Origin: Christensenella hongkongensis
Lineage (GTDB): Bacteria; Bacillota; Clostridia; Christensenellales; Christensenellaceae
Reading direction: 5' to 3'
NCBI RefSeq assembly: GCF_000981035.1
Contig: NZ_LAYJ01000101.1
Location: 1 to 64,000 of the forward strand
Length of the DNA stretch: 64,000 bases
Shown: positions 8,046 to 15,818 of the stretch, in pieces
How positions within the stretch are numbered: the first letter of the stretch is position 1
How the letters are laid out: each line of letters begins with the position of its first letter
Notes under the pieces: model-generated
What the model saw: the letters and a program-made list of their open reading frames with translations, nothing else
Told to the model about the DNA's origin: nothing
The model's database searches: none
Position numbers and translations under genes: made by a program

Positions 8046-8582
8046 ATGATGGAAAAGACAGTACCGCAGGAGAAAAAGAAGAAAAGCGATAAGTGGTTTT
8101 GGATTATTTTAGCAGTAGTAATTACCGGGCTTATTTGCCTGCGCGTCTTTGTTTTGGATTGGATATGGATCAGCGGTGAATCCATGCTGCCCACTCTGAC
8201 CGACGGAGAGCTGGTACTTGCGGAAAAAGTATCTAAAAATACCGGAGGACTTTCCCGGGGCGATCTTGTGATCGTTATTTATCCGGATGGAATGCAATGT
8301 GTGAAGCGTATGATCGGTATGGAGGGCGATACGATTTCTATACAGGATAATATGGTTATTGTGAATGGTGATGTAATAGAGGAACCCTATTTGAACGAAA
8401 ACAGTTTTCCGGATATGCAAACGGTGGTCGTACCTGAAAATAGTATATTCGTGATGGGAGATAACCGAAATCATTCATCTGACAGCAGGGAGCCGATGAT
8501 TGGGCCGATACCTGATGACAACATTGTGGGACAAGCGATATCCGTAATATATCCGTTCGATAGAATAAGAGGTGTAAAATAG
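8046..8582 (+). CDS. lepB: Signal peptidase I
   Basis: A 178-residue type I signal peptidase with one N-terminal membrane span (about residues 17-38). The catalytic serine is Ser46 in SGESMLPT, the general-base lysine Lys87 in CVKRMIG, and the box E motif is GDNRNHSSDSRE. It cleaves Sec signal peptides on the outer face. Being 6 nt downstream of the permease it may be dedicated to proteins of this cluster, such as those encoded at 1868 and 5291. ATG 8046 is followed at once by a second ATG; no strong SD is present, suggesting coupling to the upstream stop. Confidence 0.92.
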   Translation: MMEKTVPQEKKKKSDKWFWIILAVVITGLICLRVFVLDWIWISGESMLPTLTDGELVLAEKVSKNTGGLSRGDLVIVIYPDGMQCVKRMIGMEGDTISIQDNMVIVNGDVIEEPYLNENSFPDMQTVVVPENSIFVMGDNRNHSSDSREPMIGPIPDDNIVGQAISVIYPFDRIRGVK

Positions 8583-8651
8583 ATACGATACTACATTGTT
8601 GTATCTTAAATGAAGGCCTTGGTTTCTTAAAAAAACACATCCAATAACTCG

Positions 8652-8686
8652 CACCTTTGCGGCCTTAAACTGCAAAGGTGTTTTTT
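8652..8686 (+). terminator. Rho-independent terminator of the exporter/signal peptidase cluster
   Basis: Perfect 9-bp stem CACCTTTGC (8652-8660) with GCAAAGGTG (8672-8680), followed by six T. It ends the transcript of the genes upstream. Confidence 0.85.
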
Positions 8687-8717
8687 GTATGCCCTTAATA
8701 AGGTGCAGATCTCCTCC

Positions 8718-8765
8718 AACCTCCGTTTTGAAGTTGATTTTACACTCTCACACAAAACGGAGGTT
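8718..8765 (+). promoter_or_regulatory. Inverted repeat masking the SD of the sigma-like gene
   Basis: AACCTCCGTTTTG (8718-8730) and CAAAACGGAGGTT (8753-8765) are perfect 13-bp complements with a 22-nt loop. The right arm contains the SD GGAGG (8759-8763) of the gene starting at 8769. In RNA the stem would hide the ribosome site; in DNA it could also be a dyad operator. Either reading implies tight control of the downstream regulator. Confidence 0.65.
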
Positions 8766-8768
8766 ACC

Positions 8769-9200
8769 ATGAAAAAGATAAATTTGAAAAAGTATTACCC
8801 ATATCATCATGAACAGGATATGTGGATAGATGTTCCCGATGCTGTTGCATGCGCGTTGGATGAATTGTATCGTGCAGAAGCATCCCATTATTCTAGAATA
8901 CGGTATTACAAAGCGTATTATTCACTTGATCGGGGAGACGGAATTGAGAACGCATCATTATTCTTATTTCCATCGGCGGAGGAACAGCTTATACAGAAAC
9001 TGGACCGCAACCTTTTGTACGCTGCAATTTTAAGGCTGCCGGAAAAACAGGCGCATCGGTTGTATGCACATTACTTTTTAGGCTTGAGCATCAATCGAAT
9101 TGCAAAGCAAGAAGGGGTAACGCATTCAGCAGTGTCCCTTTCATTGAAAAAAGCAGAGAAAAATCTGAAAACTTTTTTATCAAAAGGGCTAACATATTGA
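8769..9200 (+). CDS. Sigma-70 region 4-like regulator of an integrative element
   Basis: A 143-residue protein whose C-terminal half has a sigma-4 helix-turn-helix (LPEKQAHRLYAHYFLGLS, then INRIAKQEGVTHSAV). The N-terminal half with YYSLDRGDGIE matches the small sigma-like proteins near the int end of Tn916/Tn1549-type elements of Clostridia (recalled family). I chose ATG 8769, not the longer frame from 8685, because GGAGG stands 5 nt before it. It probably controls genes of the element; its own translation looks regulated by the preceding inverted repeat. Confidence 0.8.
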   Translation: MKKINLKKYYPYHHEQDMWIDVPDAVACALDELYRAEASHYSRIRYYKAYYSLDRGDGIENASLFLFPSAEEQLIQKLDRNLLYAAILRLPEKQAHRLYAHYFLGLSINRIAKQEGVTHSAVSLSLKKAEKNLKTFLSKGLTY

Positions 9201-9214
9201 TTGTTTTTTCTCTT

Positions 9215-9591
9215 GATAGTGAAGGGAGCTTTAATCTCTCCGCACTTTGAAAAATAGGCGTTCAGTAAGATGAACGGCTTATAACCAATAGCTTGAATAC
9301 GTTAGCTGTATCACGAGCGAAGCAGGGGACACGCCAGGACTACCTGCGCCTAACGGCGTCAAAAGGATCGCATCCAAGGTACGAGCGATAACTGTTGCTA
9401 CTGTAATCTCCACTTGGCAATGGGGGAAACGCAAGGACAGATACAGCCTATAATGATACTCCTTGAGATAGCCTGCCCGCAGGGGAGGCGGCTAAGATGC
9501 CGGTGATGGTCATGAGCCGTGACCAGTTCAAGTTATTGCCCATTCGCTATGGGAAGTAGTGTCGAATAATAGCGTTTTAAATATATGAAGT
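9215..9591 (+). ncRNA. Putative structured non-coding RNA of the integrative element
   Basis: No credible ORF covers this stretch, yet it is dense in perfect short stems: CGTTCA/TGAACG (9259-9264, 9271-9276), ACGCC/GGCGT (9331-9335, 9355-9359) enclosing a CAGG/CCTG hairpin, an imperfect stem at 9471-9490, GGTCA/TGACC (9508-9512, 9520-9524) and CCCAT/ATGGG (9539-9543, 9549-9553). A strong terminator follows at 9592. It lies between the sigma-like gene and the excisionase. I cannot match it to a named riboswitch or ncRNA class. It could be an RNA regulator, a leader, or a DNA site for recombination or transfer. Boundaries are approximate. Confidence 0.5.
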
Positions 9592-9655
9592 GAGCGGCGG
9601 ATCTTGGAACAAAACGGTTTGCCAAAATAAGTCCGCCGCTCATTTTAGTTTTATT
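9592..9655 (+). terminator. Strong terminator after the structured region
   Basis: Perfect 10-bp stem GAGCGGCGGA (9592-9601) with TCCGCCGCTC (9632-9641), an inner TTGG/CCAA stem, then ATTTTAGTTTTATT. It separates the structured region from the excisionase gene. Confidence 0.75.
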
Positions 9656-9669
9656 GAGGGGGTGATATC

Positions 9670-9866
9670 ATGTCACCATCAAATAGGAATGAGAATAGTA
9701 CTTTCTATAATTATCCAGATGTTGAAATATAAAACAGTTTCAGGAAATGGTCGGAGTTAGTAAAAAAACGGCATATCGTATTTTAAGAAGCGGCGAGATT
9801 GAATGTAGAAAAATCGGGAGAGAATATAGAATCCCTAAAATAAATATCATCCGTTATATTGGATAA
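9670..9866 (+). pseudogene. Frameshifted excisionase (HTH_17/Tn916 Xis-like)
   Basis: A strong SD (GAGGGGGTGAT) precedes ATG 9670, whose frame reads MSPSNRNENSTFYNYPDVEI and stops at 9730-9732. From about 9733 another frame reads KQFQEMVGVSKKTAYRILRS and continues through a GEIECRKIG wing to TAA 9864-9866. Joined by a single-base correction the two give a protein of about 65 residues with the helix-turn-helix plus wing of excisionases. No slippery heptamer is visible at the junction, so loss of function is more likely than programmed shifting. It sits directly before the integrase, as in Tn916-like elements. Confidence 0.75.
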
Positions 9867-9964
9867 CAAGGATACGGATTTTTGCTTCATCAGCCAACGA
9901 GGGAATATAATAAAGGCAGATATTTCTACAGCAGGCTGCTTGTTGTCTGAAAGGAGGAAAAGTA

Positions 9965-11433
9965 ATGACAGGCAGCGTTCAAGTAAAAAATGGTAAATGG
10001 TGGGTGGTTCTCAATAAAATCAATTCACAGGGGAGCCGAGAAAGTCAGCTTTGGTTTAATACATTACTTCCGCAACGGGGGAATAAAAAAAGGGCTACTG
10101 AAATTCTAAACGAATTGTCAGCATTGGAACCAAAGGCTTATACGGAGGATTTCATTCTGGAGATTAAGTATTGTTTGAAAGTCTTTGTGGATAAAATGGC
10201 CGATAGAAGTCAGTCAATTCCTTTATTGTTTCATTCGTTTATAAAGGAATACAAGGAAAGAAAGAATAGTGGAAATAATGCAAATACGGCAGAAGATGTA
10301 TTATTCTGTGATTTGCTTGGAGAGTATCTGGTCTGCAAGAAAGAAAAGGTTGCACCCTATACAGCTTGGACTTACGAAAAGATGAGGGATCGGTATATTT
10401 ATCCATTCTTCAAACCATTGAGAATAAGGACAACTGAATTTACTCAGAAACATCTAAAAGACTTCATGAATTATTTGAGGGAGCATGGCTTGGGCGAAAA
10501 TACAATAAGAAAATATTACACGCTAATACGAGCCAGTCTTGCGTATGGAATGAAAAAAAGAATAATTTTGGAAAATCCTACAGATGAAGTGGAAAAGCCC
10601 AAACTACAAAAATTTATATCTGCTTTCTATTGCAAGGAAGAAATCAATGAATTGATTGAAGTTTCAAAAGGGACAAAATTGGAAACGGTTATTAGGATTG
10701 CTTGTTATTTTGGACTACGACGTTCGGAAATAATAGGTCTCAAATGGGATGCTGTAGATTTCAATTCCAATATGATAACTGTGAGGAACAAGGTATTGAT
10801 GTTGTTTGATGGAAAGACTGGAAAAAACGTACCGGTTGCTTCAACTGAGTTGAAAAGCGAGTCCAGTAGGAGATCGTTGCCAATGGGAGAAGGAATCAAA
10901 AATTATTTGCTGCAAGTTAAGGAAAAGCAAGAAAAGGATGCGGATTATTTCGGAAATAGTTACAATCAGGAATGGAAAGGATATGTTTGCAGACATGCAG
11001 ATGGTAGATTGGTACTGCCGGAATATATCAGATCGATGTTTCCGAGATTATTAAAGCGTAACGGGCTTAAAGTAATACGTTTTCATGATTTGCGGCATAG
11101 CTGCGCGACACTATTACTTCAGTCAGGGTTTAATATGCGTGAGGTGCATGGATGGGGCATAGTGATTTTAGTATCACAGCTAAAACCTATGCACATGTTG
11201 ATTATAAAAATAAGGCATCAATGGCAAATAGTCTTGACGAACAGATTACCAGTAGAGAAGAAGCCGGACAAACAATTCATCGTGAGAAAGGAAATAAGAG
11301 TATGGAGCATATTGTACAATCAATGATAAAGGCAGGCTTACCGATTCCCCAAGTTACTGAAATCACTGGAATCTGTGAAAAAGATGTGGTCTATTTAGCC
11401 TATAAAGGGCAGGAAAATGTATTTTCGTGTTGA
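9965..11433 (+). pseudogene. Frameshifted tyrosine integrase (Tn916 family-like)
   Basis: The frame from ATG 9965 (SD AAAGGAGG) has an arm-binding N-domain, a SAM-like core-binding domain (about residues 100-215), the catalytic Arg in LRRSEIIGLKW, and HDLRH. Near 11145 the frame breaks: the continuation WMGHSDFSITAKTYAHVDY, with the last catalytic His and the nucleophile Tyr, is in the next frame and ends at 11433. A small deletion (1 or 4 nt, judging from the usual EVQxWLGH spacing) explains this. The main frame runs on to 11326 without the tyrosine, so the enzyme should be inactive. The gene points at the attachment site. Confidence 0.85.
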
Positions 11434-11515
11434 ATCTGTGTTGAATTTTACCGATTCTCGAACAAATGATATCCAAAAAAATGCTTAACCATGCGGATTT
11501 TGAGGATAGTGACAC

Positions 11516-11565
11516 TAAGACTCCGACTCCTGAGGCCAGAGGTTCGAATCCTCCCGGGCACACCA
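11516..11565 (+). other. Attachment site: 3' part of tRNA-Arg(CCG)
   Basis: The sequence parses as a tRNA 3' half: anticodon loop CTCCGAC (11521-11527, anticodon CCG), stem TCCTG, variable loop AGGCC, T-stem AGAGG, T-loop TTCGAAT, T-stem CCTCC, acceptor strand CGGGCAC, discriminator A and CCA (11563-11565). No matching 5' half (expected start GTGCCCG) is upstream; integrase DNA is there instead. This is the junction left when an element integrates into the 3' end of a tRNA gene. The intact copy should lie at the other end of the element, outside the window. The exact core start is uncertain. Confidence 0.8.
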
Positions 11566-11591
11566 CGTCGCGGCAAGTTCCGCGATTCCAA

Positions 11592-11617
11592 AGCCCTCGC
11601 AAAAGCGAGGGCTTTTT
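11592..11617 (+). terminator. Terminator behind the tRNA-Arg 3' end
   Basis: AGCCCTCGC (11592-11600), loop AAAA, GCGAGGGCT (11605-11613), then a T-run. It lies 27 nt after the CCA and is probably the original terminator of the tRNA gene, so it marks host DNA. Confidence 0.85.
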
Positions 11618-11779
11618 CATGCTCTACTGCCGCTCCTTTTCCCCACGCGACCCGCTTCGCTGGGCTCGCGCGGGGGCCCGTTTTTAGCTGCATCTATTTT
11701 GTATGAACGACACAAGATACTTCAAATCTGAACCCCCATAGAAGGGTTCGGATTTTGTTCATTCCGGCACATTAAAAAA

Positions 11780-11812
11780 GCAGTCTATGCAGAAAGCATA
11801 GACTGCTTTTTT
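11780..11812 (+). terminator. Rho-independent terminator, probably bidirectional
   Basis: Perfect 11-bp stem GCAGTCTATGC (11780-11790) with GCATAGACTGC (11796-11806), with AAAAAA before and TTTTTT after it. No gene sits directly upstream, so it may be left from a lost gene. Confidence 0.85.
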
Positions 11813-12026
11813 GGTATGGCAGATTCGAATCAAAGCGGTTTATCAGAGCATCTTGCAGGAACGGTAACGATATCCGAGACTGAAGAGGGAGTATCATCTA
11901 ACTACTTCATGCTGGCTCACCCCAGGCGGCGCCTGCAAAAAGTACAAGACCGGAAGGATCACGCAAGTGCATTATCGAATCCATTGTATCTTGGCTGCGT
12001 TTTTTTGCATGTTGGTTACGGGAGTA

Positions 12027-12054
12027 TTGGCATATCTCTGAATCCCTGTATACT
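12027..12054 (+). promoter_or_regulatory. Probable promoter of the CPBP protease gene
   Basis: TTGGCA (12027-12032), a 16-bp spacer and TATACT (12049-12054) lie about 30 nt before the start codon at 12085. Fit to the sigma-A consensus is fair. Confidence 0.45.
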
Positions 12055-12084
12055 CACAAGTAAGAGAAACGGGAGGCAGGGAAA

Positions 12085-12930
12085 ATGGAAAAGAACAGGA
12101 AACCATTTCTTGTAATGATGGCTGTGTACTTAATATGCTATGCAATTCGAATGGTTGAGCTCATGGTTTGGCGAACAGACCAGACATTGGGGGAGGCGTT
12201 CATACAGAAGTTAGCAGGAATTGTAATATTGATCCTGGCAATGCGTTATATGGGGTATAGAGCAAAAGATATTGGCCTTATCCGCCGTGGTTCGCTGAAA
12301 GGAACCATCATCGGCCTCGCAATCGGTTTCGGTGTATTCTTTGTAGCCTATCTCGTGGAATATCTCATGCTTTCATTGCAGGGCTATGCGCCAATGCTGC
12401 TTTTTTATGTGTCAGCTTATGCTTTGGACGGCAATATAATAGGAATTACAACCTTTGTAACGGTTTCGGTGTGTATCGTACTCAATATCGTGAATGTCGT
12501 GATGGAGGAAGGGCTGTTCAGAGGGCTATTTACCAAGCTTGCGGAAAAACAGGTGCCCTTTCTTGCAGCCAACGTTATTGCTTCATTGCTCTTTGGATTA
12601 TGGCATATTGCGCTGCCTATCCGTAGCTATGTGGATGGAGCAATGTCCGGGGACGGCGCATTAGCATCTGGTGCGTTTTATGCCCTTACCTCGTTTTTAA
12701 TGGGATTTCAGCTTGGGTTGCTTGCCAAAATGACAAATGGATTATGGGCGCCAATGGCGTTCCATTTTGTCAATAACACTGTTGTGAACCTGCTGCACCT
12801 TACAACTGCGCACGGCGCAGATCAACTCCAATTCATCAGGCTCACGATTACACAGGTGATTTCTTTTGCCGGCGTATTGATTGCCTATATCAGATGGACA
12901 AAAAGACATAAAACAGTGCGTAGGGCATAA
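12085..12930 (+). CDS. CPBP family intramembrane metalloprotease
   Basis: A 281-residue membrane protein with about seven or eight spans and the CPBP (Abi) motifs: EEGLFRG around residue 140, HIALP near residue 172, and FHFVNN near residue 226. These Glu, Arg, His and Asn residues form the metal site of the Rce1-like family, whose bacterial members act in bacteriocin self-immunity or membrane-protein processing. The SD is GGGAGG. It is the first convincing gene on the host side of the integration site, so any tie to the exporter cluster is only positional. The substrate is unknown. Confidence 0.88.
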   Translation: MEKNRKPFLVMMAVYLICYAIRMVELMVWRTDQTLGEAFIQKLAGIVILILAMRYMGYRAKDIGLIRRGSLKGTIIGLAIGFGVFFVAYLVEYLMLSLQGYAPMLLFYVSAYALDGNIIGITTFVTVSVCIVLNIVNVVMEEGLFRGLFTKLAEKQVPFLAANVIASLLFGLWHIALPIRSYVDGAMSGDGALASGAFYALTSFLMGFQLGLLAKMTNGLWAPMAFHFVNNTVVNLLHLTTAHGADQLQFIRLTITQVISFAGVLIAYIRWTKRHKTVRRA

Positions 12931-12991
12931 AACGAAGCCCATTACTCCTGTGATATAATGGAGAAAACAAAGGCAATGCAGGAGGAAGCTT

Positions 12992-13468
12992 ATGCGGCTC
13001 AAATTGGAGCAGGACACGACGCTTGACGACATTCATATATTGATTCAATATGCGGAAAAGAGTGAAGTGCTGAAACGCCTGGTTCGCGCGGTAAAATCAT
13101 GCGAAGAAAAGATGGAAGCGTTTGACCGGGAACGAAAGCTCATGCTGAACGTCACCGACATTTATTATTTTGAAAGCGTAGACAAAAAGACGTTTGCCTG
13201 TTGCAGGGAAAAGGTGTACTATGTGGCAGACCGCCTGTACCAGCTGAAAAATAATTTGGCCGGATACGGGTTTGTGCAAATCAATAAGGCATGTTTGCTT
13301 AACATCAATGTGCTTTCAAGCATGAGGTCTATGCTGAACAGCAAAATGGAGGCGACCTTGGCAAATGGGGAACGCGTCAATGTGTCAAGAAGGTATATCC
13401 ACGAAATCAAAGAAGCGCTGAAAGGAGGATATCCGAATGGTTCAGGAGTGGTTCAAAAACTTTTTTAG
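12992..13468 (+). CDS. LytTR-domain transcriptional regulator
   Basis: A 158-residue protein with a C-terminal LytTR DNA-binding domain (about residues 50-148; IYYFESVDKKTFACC and the RRYIHEIKEAL end are typical). There is no receiver domain. AGGAGG (12980-12985) sets the start, and a TATAAT lies at 12954-12959. It overlaps the DUF3021 membrane gene by 32 nt. This layout is that of the LytTR regulatory systems (HdrRM, BrsRM in streptococci), where the membrane protein inhibits the regulator and the pair autoregulates. The target genes here are unknown. Confidence 0.88.
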   Translation: MRLKLEQDTTLDDIHILIQYAEKSEVLKRLVRAVKSCEEKMEAFDRERKLMLNVTDIYYFESVDKKTFACCREKVYYVADRLYQLKNNLAGYGFVQINKACLLNINVLSSMRSMLNSKMEATLANGERVNVSRRYIHEIKEALKGGYPNGSGVVQKLF

Positions 13469-13829
13469 TACGGCGGCGGTCACGATTTTCCTTATTATGC
13501 TGGCAGGAATCATCACCGGGGACGACAGCGTGAAAATGATTTCCCTCATATCCGCTATTGTCGCTAATCTGATTATCCACTTAGGGCTGATCGGTATACG
13601 AAAAATTTCAAGTGTGTATTACTTCCTTGAGATGCTTTTAGAGTTTGCGTATGTTTTAGGCGTGGTTCTGCTGACAGGCTTTTTGAGCGGCTGGTTCCTT
13701 ACTACGCCTGTATGGGTGACTCTGACAATTACGGTTATTGTATTCGTAGCTGCTTGCCTGATTGACGTTGTTCATATCAATAAGGACATTGAAGATATCA
13801 ATAAACAGATCGCGCAAAGAAACGGGTAA
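13437..13829 (+). CDS. DUF3021 family membrane protein (probable LytTR inhibitor)
   Basis: A 130-residue protein with four membrane spans and a charged C-terminal tail (NKDIEDINKQIAQR), the layout of DUF3021. AGGAGG at 13423-13428 sets ATG 13437 within the end of the regulator gene. In known pairs this protein holds the LytTR regulator inactive at the membrane; the close coupling here supports the same role. Confidence 0.85.
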   Translation: MVQEWFKNFFSTAAVTIFLIMLAGIITGDDSVKMISLISAIVANLIIHLGLIGIRKISSVYYFLEMLLEFAYVLGVVLLTGFLSGWFLTTPVWVTLTITVIVFVAACLIDVVHINKDIEDINKQIAQRNG

Positions 13830-13913
13830 AGTATGATTGGGCCTTGCATCTTTTTAAACCGTTTTTTCATGAGCGGATAAGTCGAGCAAAAATGAGTATG
13901 AATACAAGTGGGC

Positions 13914-15299
13914 CTATTTGGCTGCGCCGTTCATTGTTTTGCGGTTCCTCCGGACACCAATAAAAGCGATGGCGAATAATGCCAGGAGAATCAAACAACC
14001 CCAGTTTTTGACAGTGTGAATAATGGTTGTCAGGACCTGCGGATGAGCGACGTTTTCCGTAAATGTGAAGAAGGTTCCCGTCGACACCTGATAGTATTGA
14101 AAGGCGATTAAAATAAGCACAACGACAATAAACTGGTAGGTAATGCTGCCGACATTCTGCATGGAAAATTTACTGATCAGGCGCCTGTCGTAAGGAATAC
14201 TCCTGATCTGATAATATTCTTTATTGAGCCAGGAGCTGGTTCCGGTATAGAAAAAGCTTATCAGGAAGACGCTGACAGGAAAATAAAAAGGCGTTATGAG
14301 CAATACAAGGCTCAGGCACATGCCGGAAAGCTGCACAGTAATGGGGGAGAGGTTTTTGAACAATTTTTGGACTTTGCCGGCAAACGCCATTGCAAAAATC
14401 ATTCCCAGTACAAAGGGAACGTACAAATGCGTGGTAGCCTGCAAATTACCATATATAATACCAACGTAAAAAGAACCGAATATAAAGATAAAGTTGCCGC
14501 ACATTCCATTTGCAAGCGATAGCACGTTCAGCCACAGGGGCAGTTTGATATGTTTCCTGCGAAGCCCGATGACTGTCACTGCAATGAGGAATACAATCGT
14601 AAATCCAAGGGCGGCAATATCAAGCGTTTTCGCGTCAAATGAAAGTCTCGCGGTACGCAGCAATATCAGCAATATAAAGAATACGATAAAAATTGCGGAT
14701 TGACGTAAGGAAACGGTCGCATCCTTTAAATGGATCAATTTGAAATGGTAGTCCGTATCGCGCGTAGTGGAGTAGATGGCAAGCGCAAACAGGATCATGT
14801 AAAACAGCATCACAAAACTGATCTGCTTGGTACCGGGAAGCGCTGTTAAAACCAGCAGGACAACCAGAGAAAAAAGAATGGGAGCGTATTTTTTCCCGGA
14901 CTGGCTTGAGGACGGTTCTTCACGCTTGTGGAACGTTATCGTCGTATAGATTGGTTTGATAAATCCGGTACTGAGCCCCAGGAAAATTCCGGATAAGATG
15001 TAAAGCGGGGCATACAAATTCCCCAGTACGCCAAAGAGCGCGCCCGTAAATCCAAGTATCAATGTAAATACCAATACGGAATAGCTTCCCATGCCGATTT
15101 TGATGCTCCGCAGCAAAAAGACGCCCGTCATTCGGAATGTATAAAATATAACAAGCGGAAATATCGTTGACAGGTTTTTTCCATCCACCAGCCGGAGAAA
15201 CAATAAATAGGGAATTGCGATCAAAGTACTGTTCAAAACAAAGCCGGACGTTTGTGCGACAGATGAAAAAAATGTTTTTATCTTTTCGATCAGGATCAC
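13914..15299 (-). CDS. Multi-pass membrane transporter, MFS-like
   Basis: About 461 residues with roughly twelve hydrophobic spans and a charged cytoplasmic loop near residue 128 (HKREEPSSSQSGKK), as in major facilitator proteins with two six-span halves. No substrate motif is recognised. A stop codon two codons before limits the start. GTG 15299 is only a few bases from its SD (AAGGGG); the third codon CTG has better spacing, so the start is uncertain. It stands alone on this strand between the DUF3021 gene and a divergent TSCPD gene. Confidence 0.65.
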   Translation of the reverse strand: MILIEKIKTFFSSVAQTSGFVLNSTLIAIPYLLFLRLVDGKNLSTIFPLVIFYTFRMTGVFLLRSIKIGMGSYSVLVFTLILGFTGALFGVLGNLYAPLYILSGIFLGLSTGFIKPIYTTITFHKREEPSSSQSGKKYAPILFSLVVLLVLTALPGTKQISFVMLFYMILFALAIYSTTRDTDYHFKLIHLKDATVSLRQSAIFIVFFILLILLRTARLSFDAKTLDIAALGFTIVFLIAVTVIGLRRKHIKLPLWLNVLSLANGMCGNFIFIFGSFYVGIIYGNLQATTHLYVPFVLGMIFAMAFAGKVQKLFKNLSPITVQLSGMCLSLVLLITPFYFPVSVFLISFFYTGTSSWLNKEYYQIRSIPYDRRLISKFSMQNVGSITYQFIVVVLILIAFQYYQVSTGTFFTFTENVAHPQVLTTIIHTVKNWGCLILLALFAIAFIGVRRNRKTMNGAAK

Positions 15300-15550
15300 C
15301 CCTTACTCTTACTGTTTCAATACAAATGGAAGGAAACTGTAACCTCCGCATTCTGTTTGTTGTCTCGGTAAGTTATAAACACATTTCAAACGAAATAGTC
15401 AATTAAGGCCAAAGAAAAAACGAGATATTTTCCTGCGTGACGGCAGCATGGGATAAAAACAGAAAGGGATTTTCTTGATGGATTGGCTTGCCCGGCCGGA
15501 CAAAATTGCGTAAAATAAGGGTGGTTAATACAAAAGGGAGAAATTTTAGA

Positions 15551-15805
15551 ATGAACTATACTTTCAGGACACACGGAACCTGTTCTACGCAAATTACCTT
15601 TGACGTAGAACATGATACGATCAAAAATATTCGGTTCACAGGTGGATGCGATGGGAACCTCAAAGCCATTCCACGACTCGTTGACGGCTGGTCCGCTCAG
15701 GAAATTGCAGACAGGCTGAAAGGGATCAGCTGCGACGGAAAGCCTACGTCCTGCGCAGACCAGCTTGCACAGGCGGTGCTTGAGGCGACTGGAAAAAAGG
15801 GCTGA
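15551..15805 (+). CDS. TSCPD domain protein, TIGR03905 family
   Basis: An 84-residue protein matching the TIGR03905/TSCPD family: RTHGTCSTQITFDV near the start, FTGGCDGNLKAIPRLVDG in the middle, and a CDGKPTSCADQLAQ end. Four cysteines are placed to bind a metal. The domain also occurs at the C-terminus of some ribonucleotide reductases; the role of the free-standing form is not established. I start at ATG 15551 with AAAGGGAG upstream, since the longer frame from 15488 has no ribosome site and adds a non-family leader. Confidence 0.85.
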   Translation: MNYTFRTHGTCSTQITFDVEHDTIKNIRFTGGCDGNLKAIPRLVDGWSAQEIADRLKGISCDGKPTSCADQLAQAVLEATGKKG

Positions 15806-15818
15806 CAGAATTTTCTGC

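Larger units (their letters stand above)
11618..12084 (+). other. Gene-poor stretch with two hairpins
   Basis: No convincing gene. An inverted repeat GAACCC/GGGTTC lies at 11730-11749, and a terminator at 11780-11812. The only ORF of note (11816-12115) lacks a ribosome site and overlaps the next gene start. The right end holds a probable promoter for the CPBP gene. Confidence 0.5.

Noticed and set aside
9215-9591. Cobalamin, TPP or c-di-GMP riboswitch
   Set aside because: Isolated short motifs look similar, but the ordered conserved boxes of these classes are not present.
9724-9742. Programmed frameshift in the excisionase
   Set aside because: No slippery heptamer or downstream pseudoknot is apparent; a simple indel explains it better.
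11434-11565. Complete tRNA gene
   Set aside because: Only the 3' part folds; the 5' acceptor, D-arm and 5' anticodon stem are missing.
11816-12115. ORF of 99 codons before the CPBP gene
   Set aside because: No ribosome site, starts at the edge of a terminator, overlaps the next gene start and has no recognisable domain.
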